NCBI GenBank assembly: GCA_947571115.1
Contig: CANOWW010000017.1
Coordinates: forward strand, 1-39,198
Direction: 5' to 3'
Origin: an uncultured Clostridium sp.
GTDB lineage: Bacteria; Bacillota; Clostridia; TANB77; CAG-508
Length of the DNA: 39,198 nt
Position numbers and translations under genes: made by a program. Positions 25,610 through 32,407 of this stretch are shown one piece after another (within the stretch, counting starts at the first letter, position 1; each line of letters opens with the position of its first letter). A model generated the notes under the pieces. The model was not told the origin of the DNA. It ran no database searches and saw only the letters and a program-made list of their open reading frames with translations.

Positions 25610-26491
25610 TCATACAAACCTTAATTGTTCTATCTTTCCATCTTTTTTATAGTCTTTTATGATATCTTCCATTTTATAAAGCAAATCATATTTCTGACAT
25701 TCTTCTTCAAAAATTTTTTCCAAATTTCGATTTGGAGAATAACAAAAATAGCGATTTCCAAAATTTGCAATATACCTTTCTTTTAACCCCGGAAACAAAT
25801 GCTCCAATTCTTGAAAAAAATAATCTCGTTGATTTTCTCGAAGTGTCACGCCACCCATTGTAAACACAAATTTTGCCCCATTTTGCGCCGACAATCGAAT
25901 CACTTCTCGCATATTTTCTTCGGAATCTGTTATGAATGGAAGAATTGGTGTTAGCAGTGTTCCAACGTACAATCCCGCATTTGCCAAGTGTTTCATTGCC
26001 TTCAACCTTTCTGACGAACGACTTGCCCTTGGTTCTATTTTTTTAGATAACTCGTCGTCTGCTGTTGTAATAGTAAATTTCAATATCACATCTGTGTTTG
26101 AATTTATTTTCTGAAACAAATCAATGTCACGTGTTATTAAATCACTTTTAGTTTCAATGGACACGCCAAAATGATAATCAGAAATCAGTTTAAGTGCTTG
26201 TCTTGTCATTTGATATTGCTCTTCAAAGACAGAATATGTATCTGACATTGCCCCAATTCCTATTACACCTTTTTTTCGTTTCGATTTCAATTCTCGGTTT
26301 AAAATTTCGATTGCATTTTGTTTGCCTCGCACTTTATCAAAATTTTTGATGTGATAACAGTCACTCCTACTGTCACAATAAATGCAACCATGCGGGCAAC
26401 CTTGATACAAATTCATATTATAATCGATACCAAACCATTCTTCTGAATGTTTAGCTCTCTGCAAAATGGTCTTGGCTGGTATAAACTCCAT
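25610..26491 (-). CDS. SplB-like radical SAM protein
   Basis: The 293-residue protein carries the radical-SAM cluster motif C32-x3-C36-x2-C39 in GCPHGCIYCDSR, with N-terminal AKTILQRAKHSEEWFGIDYNMNLYQ typical of the Rv2578c/SplB-related group annotated as radical SAM or DNA repair photolyase-like. Later segments GIGAMSDTYSVFEEQYQMTRQAL and VSIETKSDLITRDIDL fit the barrel strands. The chemistry is unknown; true spore photoproduct lyase has additional C-terminal residues not evident here. It starts one base after the GyrI-like gene ends, so both are co-transcribed. Confidence 0.85.
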   Translation of the reverse strand: MEFIPAKTILQRAKHSEEWFGIDYNMNLYQGCPHGCIYCDSRSDCYHIKNFDKVRGKQNAIEILNRELKSKRKKGVIGIGAMSDTYSVFEEQYQMTRQALKLISDYHFGVSIETKSDLITRDIDLFQKINSNTDVILKFTITTADDELSKKIEPRASRSSERLKAMKHLANAGLYVGTLLTPILPFITDSEENMREVIRLSAQNGAKFVFTMGGVTLRENQRDYFFQELEHLFPGLKERYIANFGNRYFCYSPNRNLEKIFEEECQKYDLLYKMEDIIKDYKKDGKIEQLRFV

Positions 26492-26492
26492 T

Positions 26493-27146
26493 TTATTTCT
26501 CCTTTTTCACAGGTATTCGAATCACTGTTTTCAAATTTTCTGGTTTCGTTCTTCTCGGGTCTGACAAATAAATCTCATGATGTCTTCTTACAACCCCATT
26601 TTGGACATTGCCAATATCATTTTTCAAATAATTGATTGCGATATATTCTTCTATTTTTTCAAGCGTTTTGGGTTCATCATCATAGGGACCAATGTGCATC
26701 ATTTGCACACACAATCCTTCTTTCAACTCCCCAAACTCCGCTTTTTCAACATTTATCCCTTTTTTATTTTTCACCTCTTCACATGCCCACTCAAAAACCT
26801 CTTTTGTCACAAACTCTGGCTGTCTTATCAGCGAAATCCACATAAATTTATCCTTCTTCTCATAATCTACATTCTTTTCGCCGTCATTCCACCAAAACCC
26901 TTCTAATGGCGGCACAACATAATCAAAATAATTTTCTATTTTACGGGTACCCATTTTACTCATTTTTATGGTAAATGACAGAGCATACAACAACTGCAAT
27001 GCTTCCTGATATTCTCCCTTTTCACTATTCGGATTTCCTTTGCCTGCTACCCAAATAAATTTCATCTTGGGTACATCAATTAATACTGGCTCCGCCTTTG
27101 GCAAATATAAATCTTTATCTTGTTTTTTATAATCTAATTTTTCCAT
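26493..27146 (-). CDS. GyrI-like small-molecule-binding domain protein
   Basis: The 217-residue protein matches stand-alone GyrI-like proteins of Firmicutes: LPKAEPVLIDVPKMKFIWVAGKGNPN, FTIKMSKMGTRKIENYFDYVVPPLEGFWW, LCVQMMHIGPYDDEPKTLEKIEEY, and HHEIYLSDPRRTKPENLKTVIRIPV. Such proteins bind or hydrolyse toxic small molecules in studied cases. ATG 27146 follows GGAG and is preferred to an upstream in-frame ATG at 27173. Palindrome copy 5 ends just before the ribosome-binding site. It leads the operon with the SplB-like gene. Confidence 0.85.
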   Translation of the reverse strand: MEKLDYKKQDKDLYLPKAEPVLIDVPKMKFIWVAGKGNPNSEKGEYQEALQLLYALSFTIKMSKMGTRKIENYFDYVVPPLEGFWWNDGEKNVDYEKKDKFMWISLIRQPEFVTKEVFEWACEEVKNKKGINVEKAEFGELKEGLCVQMMHIGPYDDEPKTLEKIEEYIAINYLKNDIGNVQNGVVRRHHEIYLSDPRRTKPENLKTVIRIPVKKEK

Positions 27147-27160
27147 TTTATCTCCTTTTT

Positions 27161-27190
27161 TATAATATGACATTAAAATGTCATATTATA
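27161..27190. repeat. Palindromic repeat, copy 5 of 7 (long form)
   Basis: A perfect 30-bp palindrome, arms TATAATATGACAT and ATGTCATATTATA around TAAA. It starts immediately upstream of the GyrI-like gene's ribosome-binding site and ends next to the stop codon of the broken GyrI-like gene. The arms contain TATAAT, so it could also supply a -10 box. Confidence 0.92.
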
Positions 27191-27192
27191 AA

Positions 27193-27664
27193 TTAATCTT
27201 CAATTGCGATATAAATATGAATTTCTTGATTTTGCATATCTTCTGAATTGTTCTGATATTCTTCAAAATCGCAGGTATATTTTCGCTCTAAATCCATTTG
27301 CCAAATCTCTGCCCAAGCCTCGCCAACTGACTTTTGCACATCCCCGAAAATGACAAATTTAGCATATTTCCCTTTTGGAATGATTCTCTTCACCATATTT
27401 TCTAGATTAGGGCGCGGTGCACCGTGCCCCTACTTGGCTACCTACCATAAAAGAATATGGTTTCGTATAATCGCCCTCATAATCCGTATATAAACCAATT
27501 GTTTTACCATTGACTTTATTCGGAATTTTTTCATACATTCCATCTGAAAAAAATTGTTGCCACAATCTCCCAATTTCTTGCACGGATTTTCCACCTTCAT
27601 TTGTGGTTCTCATCTCAATTCCTTCTACAATTTTTTCTTCTAATTCTACGATTTCATATTTCAT
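27193..27664 (-). pseudogene. Effector-binding (GyrI/AraC type) domain gene, disrupted
   Basis: Two frames form one gene. The first (27664 to 27407) encodes MKYEIVELEEKIVEGIEMRT...IGLYTDYEGDYTKPYSFMVGS; the second continues LENMVKRIIPKGKYAKFVIF...KYTCDFEEYQ...EIHIYIAIED. Together they are the roughly 155-residue effector-binding protein common in Firmicutes. The break lies in the loop between these halves, where a GC-rich palindrome (27408-27432) adds a stop codon and shifts the frame. GGAGG precedes ATG 27664. The protein is probably lost. Confidence 0.85.
27408..27432. repeat. GC-rich palindromic insertion in the broken GyrI-like gene
   Basis: GGGCGCGGTG and CACCGTGCCC form a 20-bp palindrome (27410-27429, one G-T pair) flanked by TA and CTAC. 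It is far richer in G+C than everything around it. The TAGGGGC...GCCCCTA form recalls short mobile palindromes I know from gut Clostridia, but only this copy is visible in the window. Confidence 0.7.
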
Positions 27665-27699
27665 TTTTCCTACCTCCTGCTGTCATTCTACCAAACTAA

Positions 27700-27721
27700 A
27701 TATGACATCAGAATGTCATAT
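27700..27721. repeat. Palindromic repeat, copy 6 of 7
   Basis: ATATGACAT-CAGA-ATGTCATAT. The WYL regulator's TGA stop (27716-27718) lies inside it, and the broken GyrI-like gene starts 36 bp downstream. Confidence 0.9.
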
Positions 27722-28615
27722 TATCAAATAATTTCTTAAATTTCTTTTTAGTTTTCTTCTGATTTCAGTTCTCACATATTCTGGCGAAATCACTTTTACA
27801 TATTCTCCAAATGACAAAATATAGCCATAAACCCATTCATTTTCTGGAAATTCTACTTTGACTAAAAAATCCCCATTTGCCTTTTGAGTAATAGCTTCTT
27901 GCTCAAATTCGTCATACACACGATATGCCATTTTCCTAGAAATTTCTAAAACCAATTTGACCGTTTTAAATGCGGGTTCCCTTTGGATAGTTTGTGGCAA
28001 TTCTCGCTCAAAGTTTTCCTCCAAAACTTCAATTTTTCGCATTCTCGCTATTTTGAAAAAACGGTAATCTTGTCTGTCTCTAGCAAATGCTTTCAAGTAC
28101 CATGCCTTGTCTTTAAAGTAAATTTGAAGCGGTTCCGCGGTTCTCATTTTTTCTTCGCCATTGGAGTTGAAATACACAAACTGCAATACTTTTCGCGCCA
28201 ATACTGCCTCTTTTACAAGAGCAAAACTTTGATTTTTTCTGTCCATATTACCCCAGCTTGACAAATCGACTTCAATCCAATTGGTTTTGCTTTTTTGGAA
28301 AAATCCACTCATTTTATCCAAAAAGGCTTGTCCATTTTGAAGTCCTATTTTTTCCATGCCTTGCAGTGCAACTAAAATCTGATTTTGTTCTTCTTCGGAA
28401 AGAAGTGTTTTATCTAGCACGAAATCCTCTAATAGGCTAATTCCGCCACCTTTTCCTTTGCTGGCATAAATAGGAATGTGAGCACTGCTCAAAATTTCCA
28501 CATCGCGATAAATGGTCCTGACTGATACCTCAAATTTTTCGGCTAATTCCTTTGCTGTGACATTTTTTCTTTCTAATAATAGATATACTATTTCAAATAA
28601 TCGATTAATTTTCAT
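27716..28615 (-). CDS. HTH-WYL domain transcriptional regulator (YafY type)
   Basis: The 299-residue protein has an N-terminal winged helix (MKINRLFEIVYLLLERKNVTAKELAEKFEVSVRTIYRDVEILSSAHIPIYASKGKGGGISLL), a middle WYL domain (LQFVYFNSNGEEKMRTAEPLQIYFKDKAWYLKAFARDRQDYRFFKIARM) and a C-terminal WCX extension (PENEWVYGYILSFGEYVKVISPEYVRTEI). ATG 28615 follows GGAGG; a 28-residue longer reading crosses the palindrome and is rejected. WYL regulators respond to ligands or nucleic acids. It is the best candidate to bind the seven palindromes, one of which sits between its promoter and ribosome-binding site. Confidence 0.93.
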   Translation of the reverse strand: MKINRLFEIVYLLLERKNVTAKELAEKFEVSVRTIYRDVEILSSAHIPIYASKGKGGGISLLEDFVLDKTLLSEEEQNQILVALQGMEKIGLQNGQAFLDKMSGFFQKSKTNWIEVDLSSWGNMDRKNQSFALVKEAVLARKVLQFVYFNSNGEEKMRTAEPLQIYFKDKAWYLKAFARDRQDYRFFKIARMRKIEVLEENFERELPQTIQREPAFKTVKLVLEISRKMAYRVYDEFEQEAITQKANGDFLVKVEFPENEWVYGYILSFGEYVKVISPEYVRTEIRRKLKRNLRNYLII

Positions 28616-28630
28616 TTTTTCCTCCGTCGT

Positions 28631-28660
28631 TATAATATGACATTTAAATGTCATATTATA
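28631..28660. repeat. Palindromic repeat, copy 7 of 7 (long form)
   Basis: A perfect 30-bp palindrome with arms TATAATATGACAT and ATGTCATATTATA around TTAA, five bases upstream of the WYL regulator's GGAGG. A TATAAT in the upstream arm could be the gene's -10 box, so a bound repressor would block transcription directly. Confidence 0.92.
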
Positions 28661-28670
28661 AAAATAAACA

Positions 28671-28717
28671 AAAAACGCATACAAAATATTGCTATTCAAT
28701 ACTCGTATGCGTTTTTA
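28671..28717 (-). terminator. Terminator after tRNA-Met
   Basis: AAAAACGCAT and ATGCGTTTTT arms around a 27-base loop, followed on the minus strand by T-rich sequence. It lies directly after the tRNA gene, and the WYL gene's likely promoter overlaps its distal side. Confidence 0.65.
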
Positions 28718-28722
28718 TGTTT

Positions 28723-28798
28723 GGTAGCGAAGGGGAGATTCGAACTCTCGACACCTTGGGTATGAACCAAGTGCTCTAGCCAACTGAGCTACTTCGCC
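28723..28798 (-). tRNA. tRNA-Met (CAT), elongator type
   Basis: On the minus strand the 76-nt gene folds as a full cloverleaf: acceptor GGCGAAG with CTTCGCT, D arm with AGCTCAGTTGG, anticodon stem CTTGG/CCAAG with loop TTCATAC (anticodon CAT), T arm with GTTCGAATC, and an encoded CCA end. The GGCG start and G-U first pair fit elongator tRNA-Met; the initiator would begin differently. A tRNA-Ile with modified C34 is a less likely alternative. Confidence 0.93.
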
Positions 28799-28817
28799 AT
28801 ATGAATTAACAAATAAT

Positions 28818-28846
28818 ATTATAACTGTATTATTCCCATTTGTCAA
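28818..28846 (-). promoter_or_regulatory. tRNA-Met promoter
   Basis: On the minus strand, consensus TTGACA (28841-28846) and TATAAT (28818-28823) separated by 17 bp. Confidence 0.88.
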
Positions 28847-28896
28847 GGGTTTTATGAAAATTTTGTAAGTTTGTATGAAAATATTGAGTAACCCCA

Positions 28897-28925
28897 TTGC
28901 TTTTCCCTAAATATTATGTTATTAT
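28897..28925 (+). promoter_or_regulatory. Probable promoter of the 28965 orphan gene
   Basis: TTGCTT (28897-28902) and TATTAT (28920-28925), 17 bp apart, 40 bp before the ATG. The spacer is not a clear member of the conserved family. Confidence 0.55.
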
Positions 28926-28964
28926 TAGATTATCAAATTGTTCGAATTTAAAGGAGGAAATGCT

Positions 28965-29255
28965 ATGGAAAATTTCAAGAAACAAGTCGCAGAAGCAAAG
29001 AAAATTTTCACTCCAAACAGAGAGCTTTATGTGCGGATAAAAGAGGACGCGCACAGTCCATTTGGGCAACTGATGTTCGACCATTATTTGGTCATGAAAA
29101 AGAAATATCAGCGTACTGTATACAAGCTTTATATCCATTTAAAATACGGATACATCAGCTTTTCTTGTCCAAATGAACCTCGCATGGATACTTCTCGGCT
29201 GCCTATCGACAGCAAGCTGTGGGTAGAGCTCCTGTGCATGTTTGAACCTGTTTAA
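28965..29255 (+). CDS. Orphan hypothetical protein (96 aa)
   Basis: I do not recognise this 96-residue soluble basic protein (MENFKKQVAEAKKIFTPNRE...), which has a Lys/Arg/Tyr-rich middle (HYLVMKKKYQRTVYKLYIHLKYG) and ends MFEPV. ATG 28965 has AAAGGAGG at good spacing. A GC-rich terminator follows. Like the other orphan genes it is a single unit inserted between minus-strand genes and uses more CGG and CTG codons. Confidence 0.7.
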   Translation: MENFKKQVAEAKKIFTPNRELYVRIKEDAHSPFGQLMFDHYLVMKKKYQRTVYKLYIHLKYGYISFSCPNEPRMDTSRLPIDSKLWVELLCMFEPV

Positions 29256-29257
29256 GC

Positions 29258-29293
29258 AAAAAAAGGCGCATTTGCAATACAATGCGCCTTTTT
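29258..29293 (+). terminator. Terminator between the 28965 orphan gene and mazF
   Basis: AAAAAGGCGCATT pairs with AATGCGCCTTTTT around a short loop; the symmetric A and T runs allow function in both directions. Confidence 0.92.
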
Positions 29294-29295
29294 GC

Positions 29296-29646
29296 TTATT
29301 CTTCCAGTCCAAAACTTATGCCAATTGCATTATTCACTTTATTCATTACTTTGTTATCATGAATATGCCCGATTTTTTCCTTCAATCTACTCTTATCAAT
29401 GGTACGAATTTGCTCTGCTAACACCACTGAATCTGCCTTTAAGCCATTGTCCTCTGAAGCAATTTTTATATGAGTAGGTAGCTTCGTTTTTCCAGTTTGA
29501 GACGTAATTGCAGCCGCAATCACAGTAGGGCTATATTTGTTTCCAGTATCATTTTGTATGATTAGAACTGGTCGAATTCCCCCTTGCTCTGAGCCCACAA
29601 CTGGACTTAAATCAGCATAAAACATATCTCCTCTCTTTACTACCAT
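29296..29646 (-). CDS. ndoA: MazF/EndoA mRNA endoribonuclease toxin
   Basis: The 116-residue product has the same length as Bacillus EndoA and the full motif set: [53 protein letters not shown] and [18 protein letters not shown]. EndoA cleaves UACAU-like sites in Bacillus. ATG 29646 is chosen because AGGAG lies eight bases upstream; an in-frame GTG at 29655 overlaps that site. No MazE/EndoAI gene lies directly upstream, where a GerS-like gene is found instead, so the antitoxin is elsewhere or absent. Confidence 0.95.
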   Translation of the reverse strand: MVVKRGDMFYADLSPVVGSEQGGIRPVLIIQNDTGNKYSPTVIAAAITSQTGKTKLPTHIKIASEDNGLKADSVVLAEQIRTIDKSRLKEKIGHIHDNKVMNKVNNAIGISFGLEE

Positions 29647-29704
29647 AATCTTCACTCCTATTAATTTACGTATAGAATAGAATTTATCAGTTCCGTTAAT
29701 TTTT

Positions 29705-30319
29705 CTATTTAAGTTCTATATTATTATATATTATGCAGATTGTCTCTTTTTTGGCATTGTCTTTTACTTCTAATTTTGTTGGCAACATTGTTTTAGTATC
29801 CATGTATAACTTTTTATACTTAATATATGTATTTTGATTAGTATTTAATTTTATTTCAATCATTTTTTGTCCATTTTCATTACAGCTATTTACTTCATTT
29901 TGCTCATTTTTGTAGTCCTCAGCAAATGCATTTAAAAATAAGCTGTTATTCACTAAATTGCTATAATTTTCATATACTTTTTCCAAACCGAGCTTACTAT
30001 TGGAAATCTTCAAATTGTCCCCCTTTAGCTCAATTTTCACTCCTGCGATATGTTCTCCTTCTTTTACTTCTTGCATACTCCAATCATTGCTTACTTCTTG
30101 ATACATTTCATACGAATTTTCTGTTTTATTGCTCGTCACTTTTACGGTAACGTCTGCACAATAATTTTGCATATTACTTAAAATGTCTTCTATGTTGTCA
30201 CTTCTATTCTTACTTATATTATTGCCAAATAGAAAAAATTTATAATATAAAATTCCAAAAATCGTACCAAATAAAACTACAAAAAATACTATTTTTTTCA
30301 ATTTGATTGCCTTAATCAT
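29705..30319 (-). CDS. GerS-like LolA-fold membrane-anchored protein
   Basis: The 204-residue protein has an N-terminal membrane helix (about 9-29) without a lipobox Cys and an exported domain resembling LolA/Ger[53 protein letters not shown] and [26 protein letters not shown]. In C. difficile GerS is needed for cortex modification and spore germination. The gene is followed by mazF in the same direction, as I recall for clostridial alr-gerS-mazF neighbourhoods; no alr is visible here. The assignment is moderate. Confidence 0.6.
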   Translation of the reverse strand: MIKAIKLKKIVFFVVLFGTIFGILYYKFFLFGNNISKNRSDNIEDILSNMQNYCADVTVKVTSNKTENSYEMYQEVSNDWSMQEVKEGEHIAGVKIELKGDNLKISNSKLGLEKVYENYSNLVNNSLFLNAFAEDYKNEQNEVNSCNENGQKMIEIKLNTNQNTYIKYKKLYMDTKTMLPTKLEVKDNAKKETICIIYNNIELK

Positions 30320-30402
30320 ACAAATCCCCCCTATTATTTTAATTTATAATCCATTTTATGCACCCTTGCTCTTGTTTATTATAAGTTATCAGCATTTTAT
30401 AA

Positions 30403-30431
30403 TTGACATTTTATGTAAAATTTAGTATAAT
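30403..30431 (+). promoter_or_regulatory. Promoter of the 30549 orphan gene
   Basis: TTGACA (30403-30408), spacer TTTTATGTAAAATTTAG and TATAAT (30426-30431); the first twelve spacer bases match the family exactly. The leader that follows is about 110 nt and has an extra TAGGAGG at about 30480 with a possible eight-codon ORF. Confidence 0.85.
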
Positions 30432-30548
30432 TAAGTCAAGCTATATATCTGTAGTTTTTATTCGAACTACTAAATAATTTTAGGAGGTGAAACTTAGTAA
30501 AATTTTGTTGTAAACTATTTATTGTCTTTTAAGCAGGAGGAAAATATC

Positions 30549-31298
30549 ATGAATATTAACAAAGACGTCACATTTGAGAAGAAAAGTGCCACAAAAATTA
30601 GCAAAAAACCTATATTGAGCATTATGGTATTTGTTTTAATGTTACTCTTGGGTTTTGCTATCAGCAAAAAAATACGGCAAAATCAGCTTGAAAAATATCA
30701 AACCTATGATGCTGCAGCAAAAATCGAGAGCCCAGAGTTGTTTAAGCAGGGAATTGCGGATAATGTTGGTTTGACATTTGCCTATGGCGAATTAAAAGCA
30801 ATCGATACAGTCTCATACCCTGAAATATCTGGAGATTATTCCTACATCAAAAAAGAAATGCAGCACTATAGAAGACATTCCCGAACTGTTAAAAAAAAGC
30901 ATAAGGATTCCAAAGGAAAGACTTATACTACAACAGAAACGGAATATTATTGGAGATGGGATACAACAGGAACCGTAAGTAAAACTGCAACCAAGATCTC
31001 GTTTTTAGGAGTCGAATTTGACTATGGCAAAATTCCCTTTCCAGGAAGTCACAAAATTGACATTATCACAACTGGCTTCCATGAAAGAACCATCTATTAT
31101 GGTACGGAAACCAGCTTTCAGGGAACTATCTTTACTTCTCTGAAGGAAAATACCATTAACAAAACAAAATTTTACAAAAATCAAACAATTCCAGAAACAG
31201 TTAAAAATCTAAAAACAGGCTTTGGCCTTATTATTTTCTGGATTATTTGGATATTCATTATGATTTTAGTTACTTTTGGTTTAATTAGTTATTCATAA
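30549..31298 (+). CDS. Orphan two-helix membrane protein (249 aa)
   Basis: The protein has a basic N-terminus, a helix at about 21-40, an exported middle domain of about 170 residues with a strongly basic stretch (HYRRHSRTVKKKHKDSKGKT) followed by TTTETEYYWRWDTTGTVSK, and a second helix near the C-terminus (about 225-247). I do not recognise a named family. GGAGG before ATG 30549 decides the start over a longer frame from 30522. It is a single-gene unit with a conserved-spacer promoter, convergent with dusB. Confidence 0.75.
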   Translation: MNINKDVTFEKKSATKISKKPILSIMVFVLMLLLGFAISKKIRQNQLEKYQTYDAAAKIESPELFKQGIADNVGLTFAYGELKAIDTVSYPEISGDYSYIKKEMQHYRRHSRTVKKKHKDSKGKTYTTTETEYYWRWDTTGTVSKTATKISFLGVEFDYGKIPFPGSHKIDIITTGFHERTIYYGTETSFQGTIFTSLKENTINKTKFYKNQTIPETVKNLKTGFGLIIFWIIWIFIMILVTFGLISYS

Positions 31299-31313
31299 AA
31301 CAAGCAACTAAAT

Positions 31314-31352
31314 AGAGCCAAGGAGTATGGTGCACAAAAACTCCTTGGCTCT
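31314..31352. terminator. Bidirectional terminator between the 30549 gene and dusB
   Basis: A 13-bp perfect stem (AGAGCCAAGGAGT with ACTCCTTGGCTCT) separates the convergent genes and touches the dusB stop. Its T run is short on both sides. Confidence 0.75.
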
Positions 31353-32336
31353 TTACTTTTCTAATTTTTCAAAATAATCTTTTATGACCTTCTCAAACTC
31401 TTCCTTGGTTTCGCATTTATTGATTTTCTCTCGCACAAGGCTTGCCTCTGGCAGCCCTTTAACATACCACGCCACATGTTTTCTCATTTCACGAACAGCT
31501 GTGTATTCGTTTTTTTCCTGCATGACTAATGCAAAATGCTCCAAAATTGTTTGTTTTTTTTCTGCTAATGAAATATCGTTTTGCTGCATAGTTTTAGTTA
31601 AATTTGCGGCAATTTCACTAAAAATCCACGGATTTCCGAGCGTTGCTCGCCCAATCATAATCCCATCACAGCCAGTTTCGTCAAACATTTTTTTTGCATC
31701 ATCACTACATTTCACGTCCCCATTGCCAATTACTGGAATATTCACATTTTGCTTGACTTGCCTGATTATATCCCAGTCAGCGCACCCTGCATAAAATTCG
31801 TCCCTTGTTCTGCCATGTACAACAATAGCGCTTACGCCATTTTCTTCGGCAATCTGCGCAAGTTCCACTGCCACAATGTGGTCTTTGTCCCAGCCTTTAC
31901 GTATTTTCAAAGTCACAGGTTTGGTTGCATTTTTGACAACTTCACAAATAATCTCTTTTGCCAAATCCAAATTCAGCAAAAGCTTGCTACCATCTCCATT
32001 TTTAACGACTTTGGGCGCTGGGCACCCCATATTAATATCCACAATATCAGCTATTTCTGAAATAACTTTGGCTGCTTGCCCCATAATTTCTGGCTCACTG
32101 CCAAAAATCTGCATCGAAATGGGTCGTTTTTCATTCTTGCAATTTAGCATTTGAAACGTTTTTTCGTCCTTGTACGTAATCGCTTTGCTGCTGACCATTT
32201 CATTGCAAACAAGCCCCGGATTTCCGTATTTTTTGCAAATGATACGAAATGGCAGGTCGGTTACACCTGCCATTGGCGCCAATATCAAATTATTTTCCAA
32301 CTCTACATTTCCTATTTTCAATTTTTTGATATACAT
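31353..32336 (-). CDS. dusB: tRNA-dihydrouridine synthase
   Basis: The 327-residue flavoenzyme reduces specific tRNA uridines. It shows LAPMAGVTDLPFR, the catalytic Cys105 in NMGCPAPKVVKNGDGSKLL, the FMN-binding NIPVIGNGDV and GCDGIMIGRATLGNPW, and the C-terminal helical tRNA-binding part. The pattern fits the DusB group common in Gram-positives. AAGGAAA before ATG 32336 is a modest ribosome-binding site. The preceding rodA gene ends 71 bases upstream on the same strand, so it may be co-transcribed. Confidence 0.96.
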   Translation of the reverse strand: MYIKKLKIGNVELENNLILAPMAGVTDLPFRIICKKYGNPGLVCNEMVSSKAITYKDEKTFQMLNCKNEKRPISMQIFGSEPEIMGQAAKVISEIADIVDINMGCPAPKVVKNGDGSKLLLNLDLAKEIICEVVKNATKPVTLKIRKGWDKDHIVAVELAQIAEENGVSAIVVHGRTRDEFYAGCADWDIIRQVKQNVNIPVIGNGDVKCSDDAKKMFDETGCDGIMIGRATLGNPWIFSEIAANLTKTMQQNDISLAEKKQTILEHFALVMQEKNEYTAVREMRKHVAWYVKGLPEASLVREKINKCETKEEFEKVIKDYFEKLEK

Positions 32337-32407
32337 TTTATTTCCTTATTTTAAAATTTCTTGCGCATTTCTTAAAAGACAGAGTCCGTTAAGAACCACA
32401 TAGCATT

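Noticed and set aside
25610..26491. Calling the radical-SAM gene a true spore photoproduct lyase
   Set aside because: The N-terminal motif context fits the Rv2578c-like group, and features specific to spore photoproduct lyase are not evident.
22538..28660. CRISPR array
   Set aside because: The repeats are 22-30 bp palindromes 0.5-1.6 kb apart with whole genes between them, and no cas genes are present.
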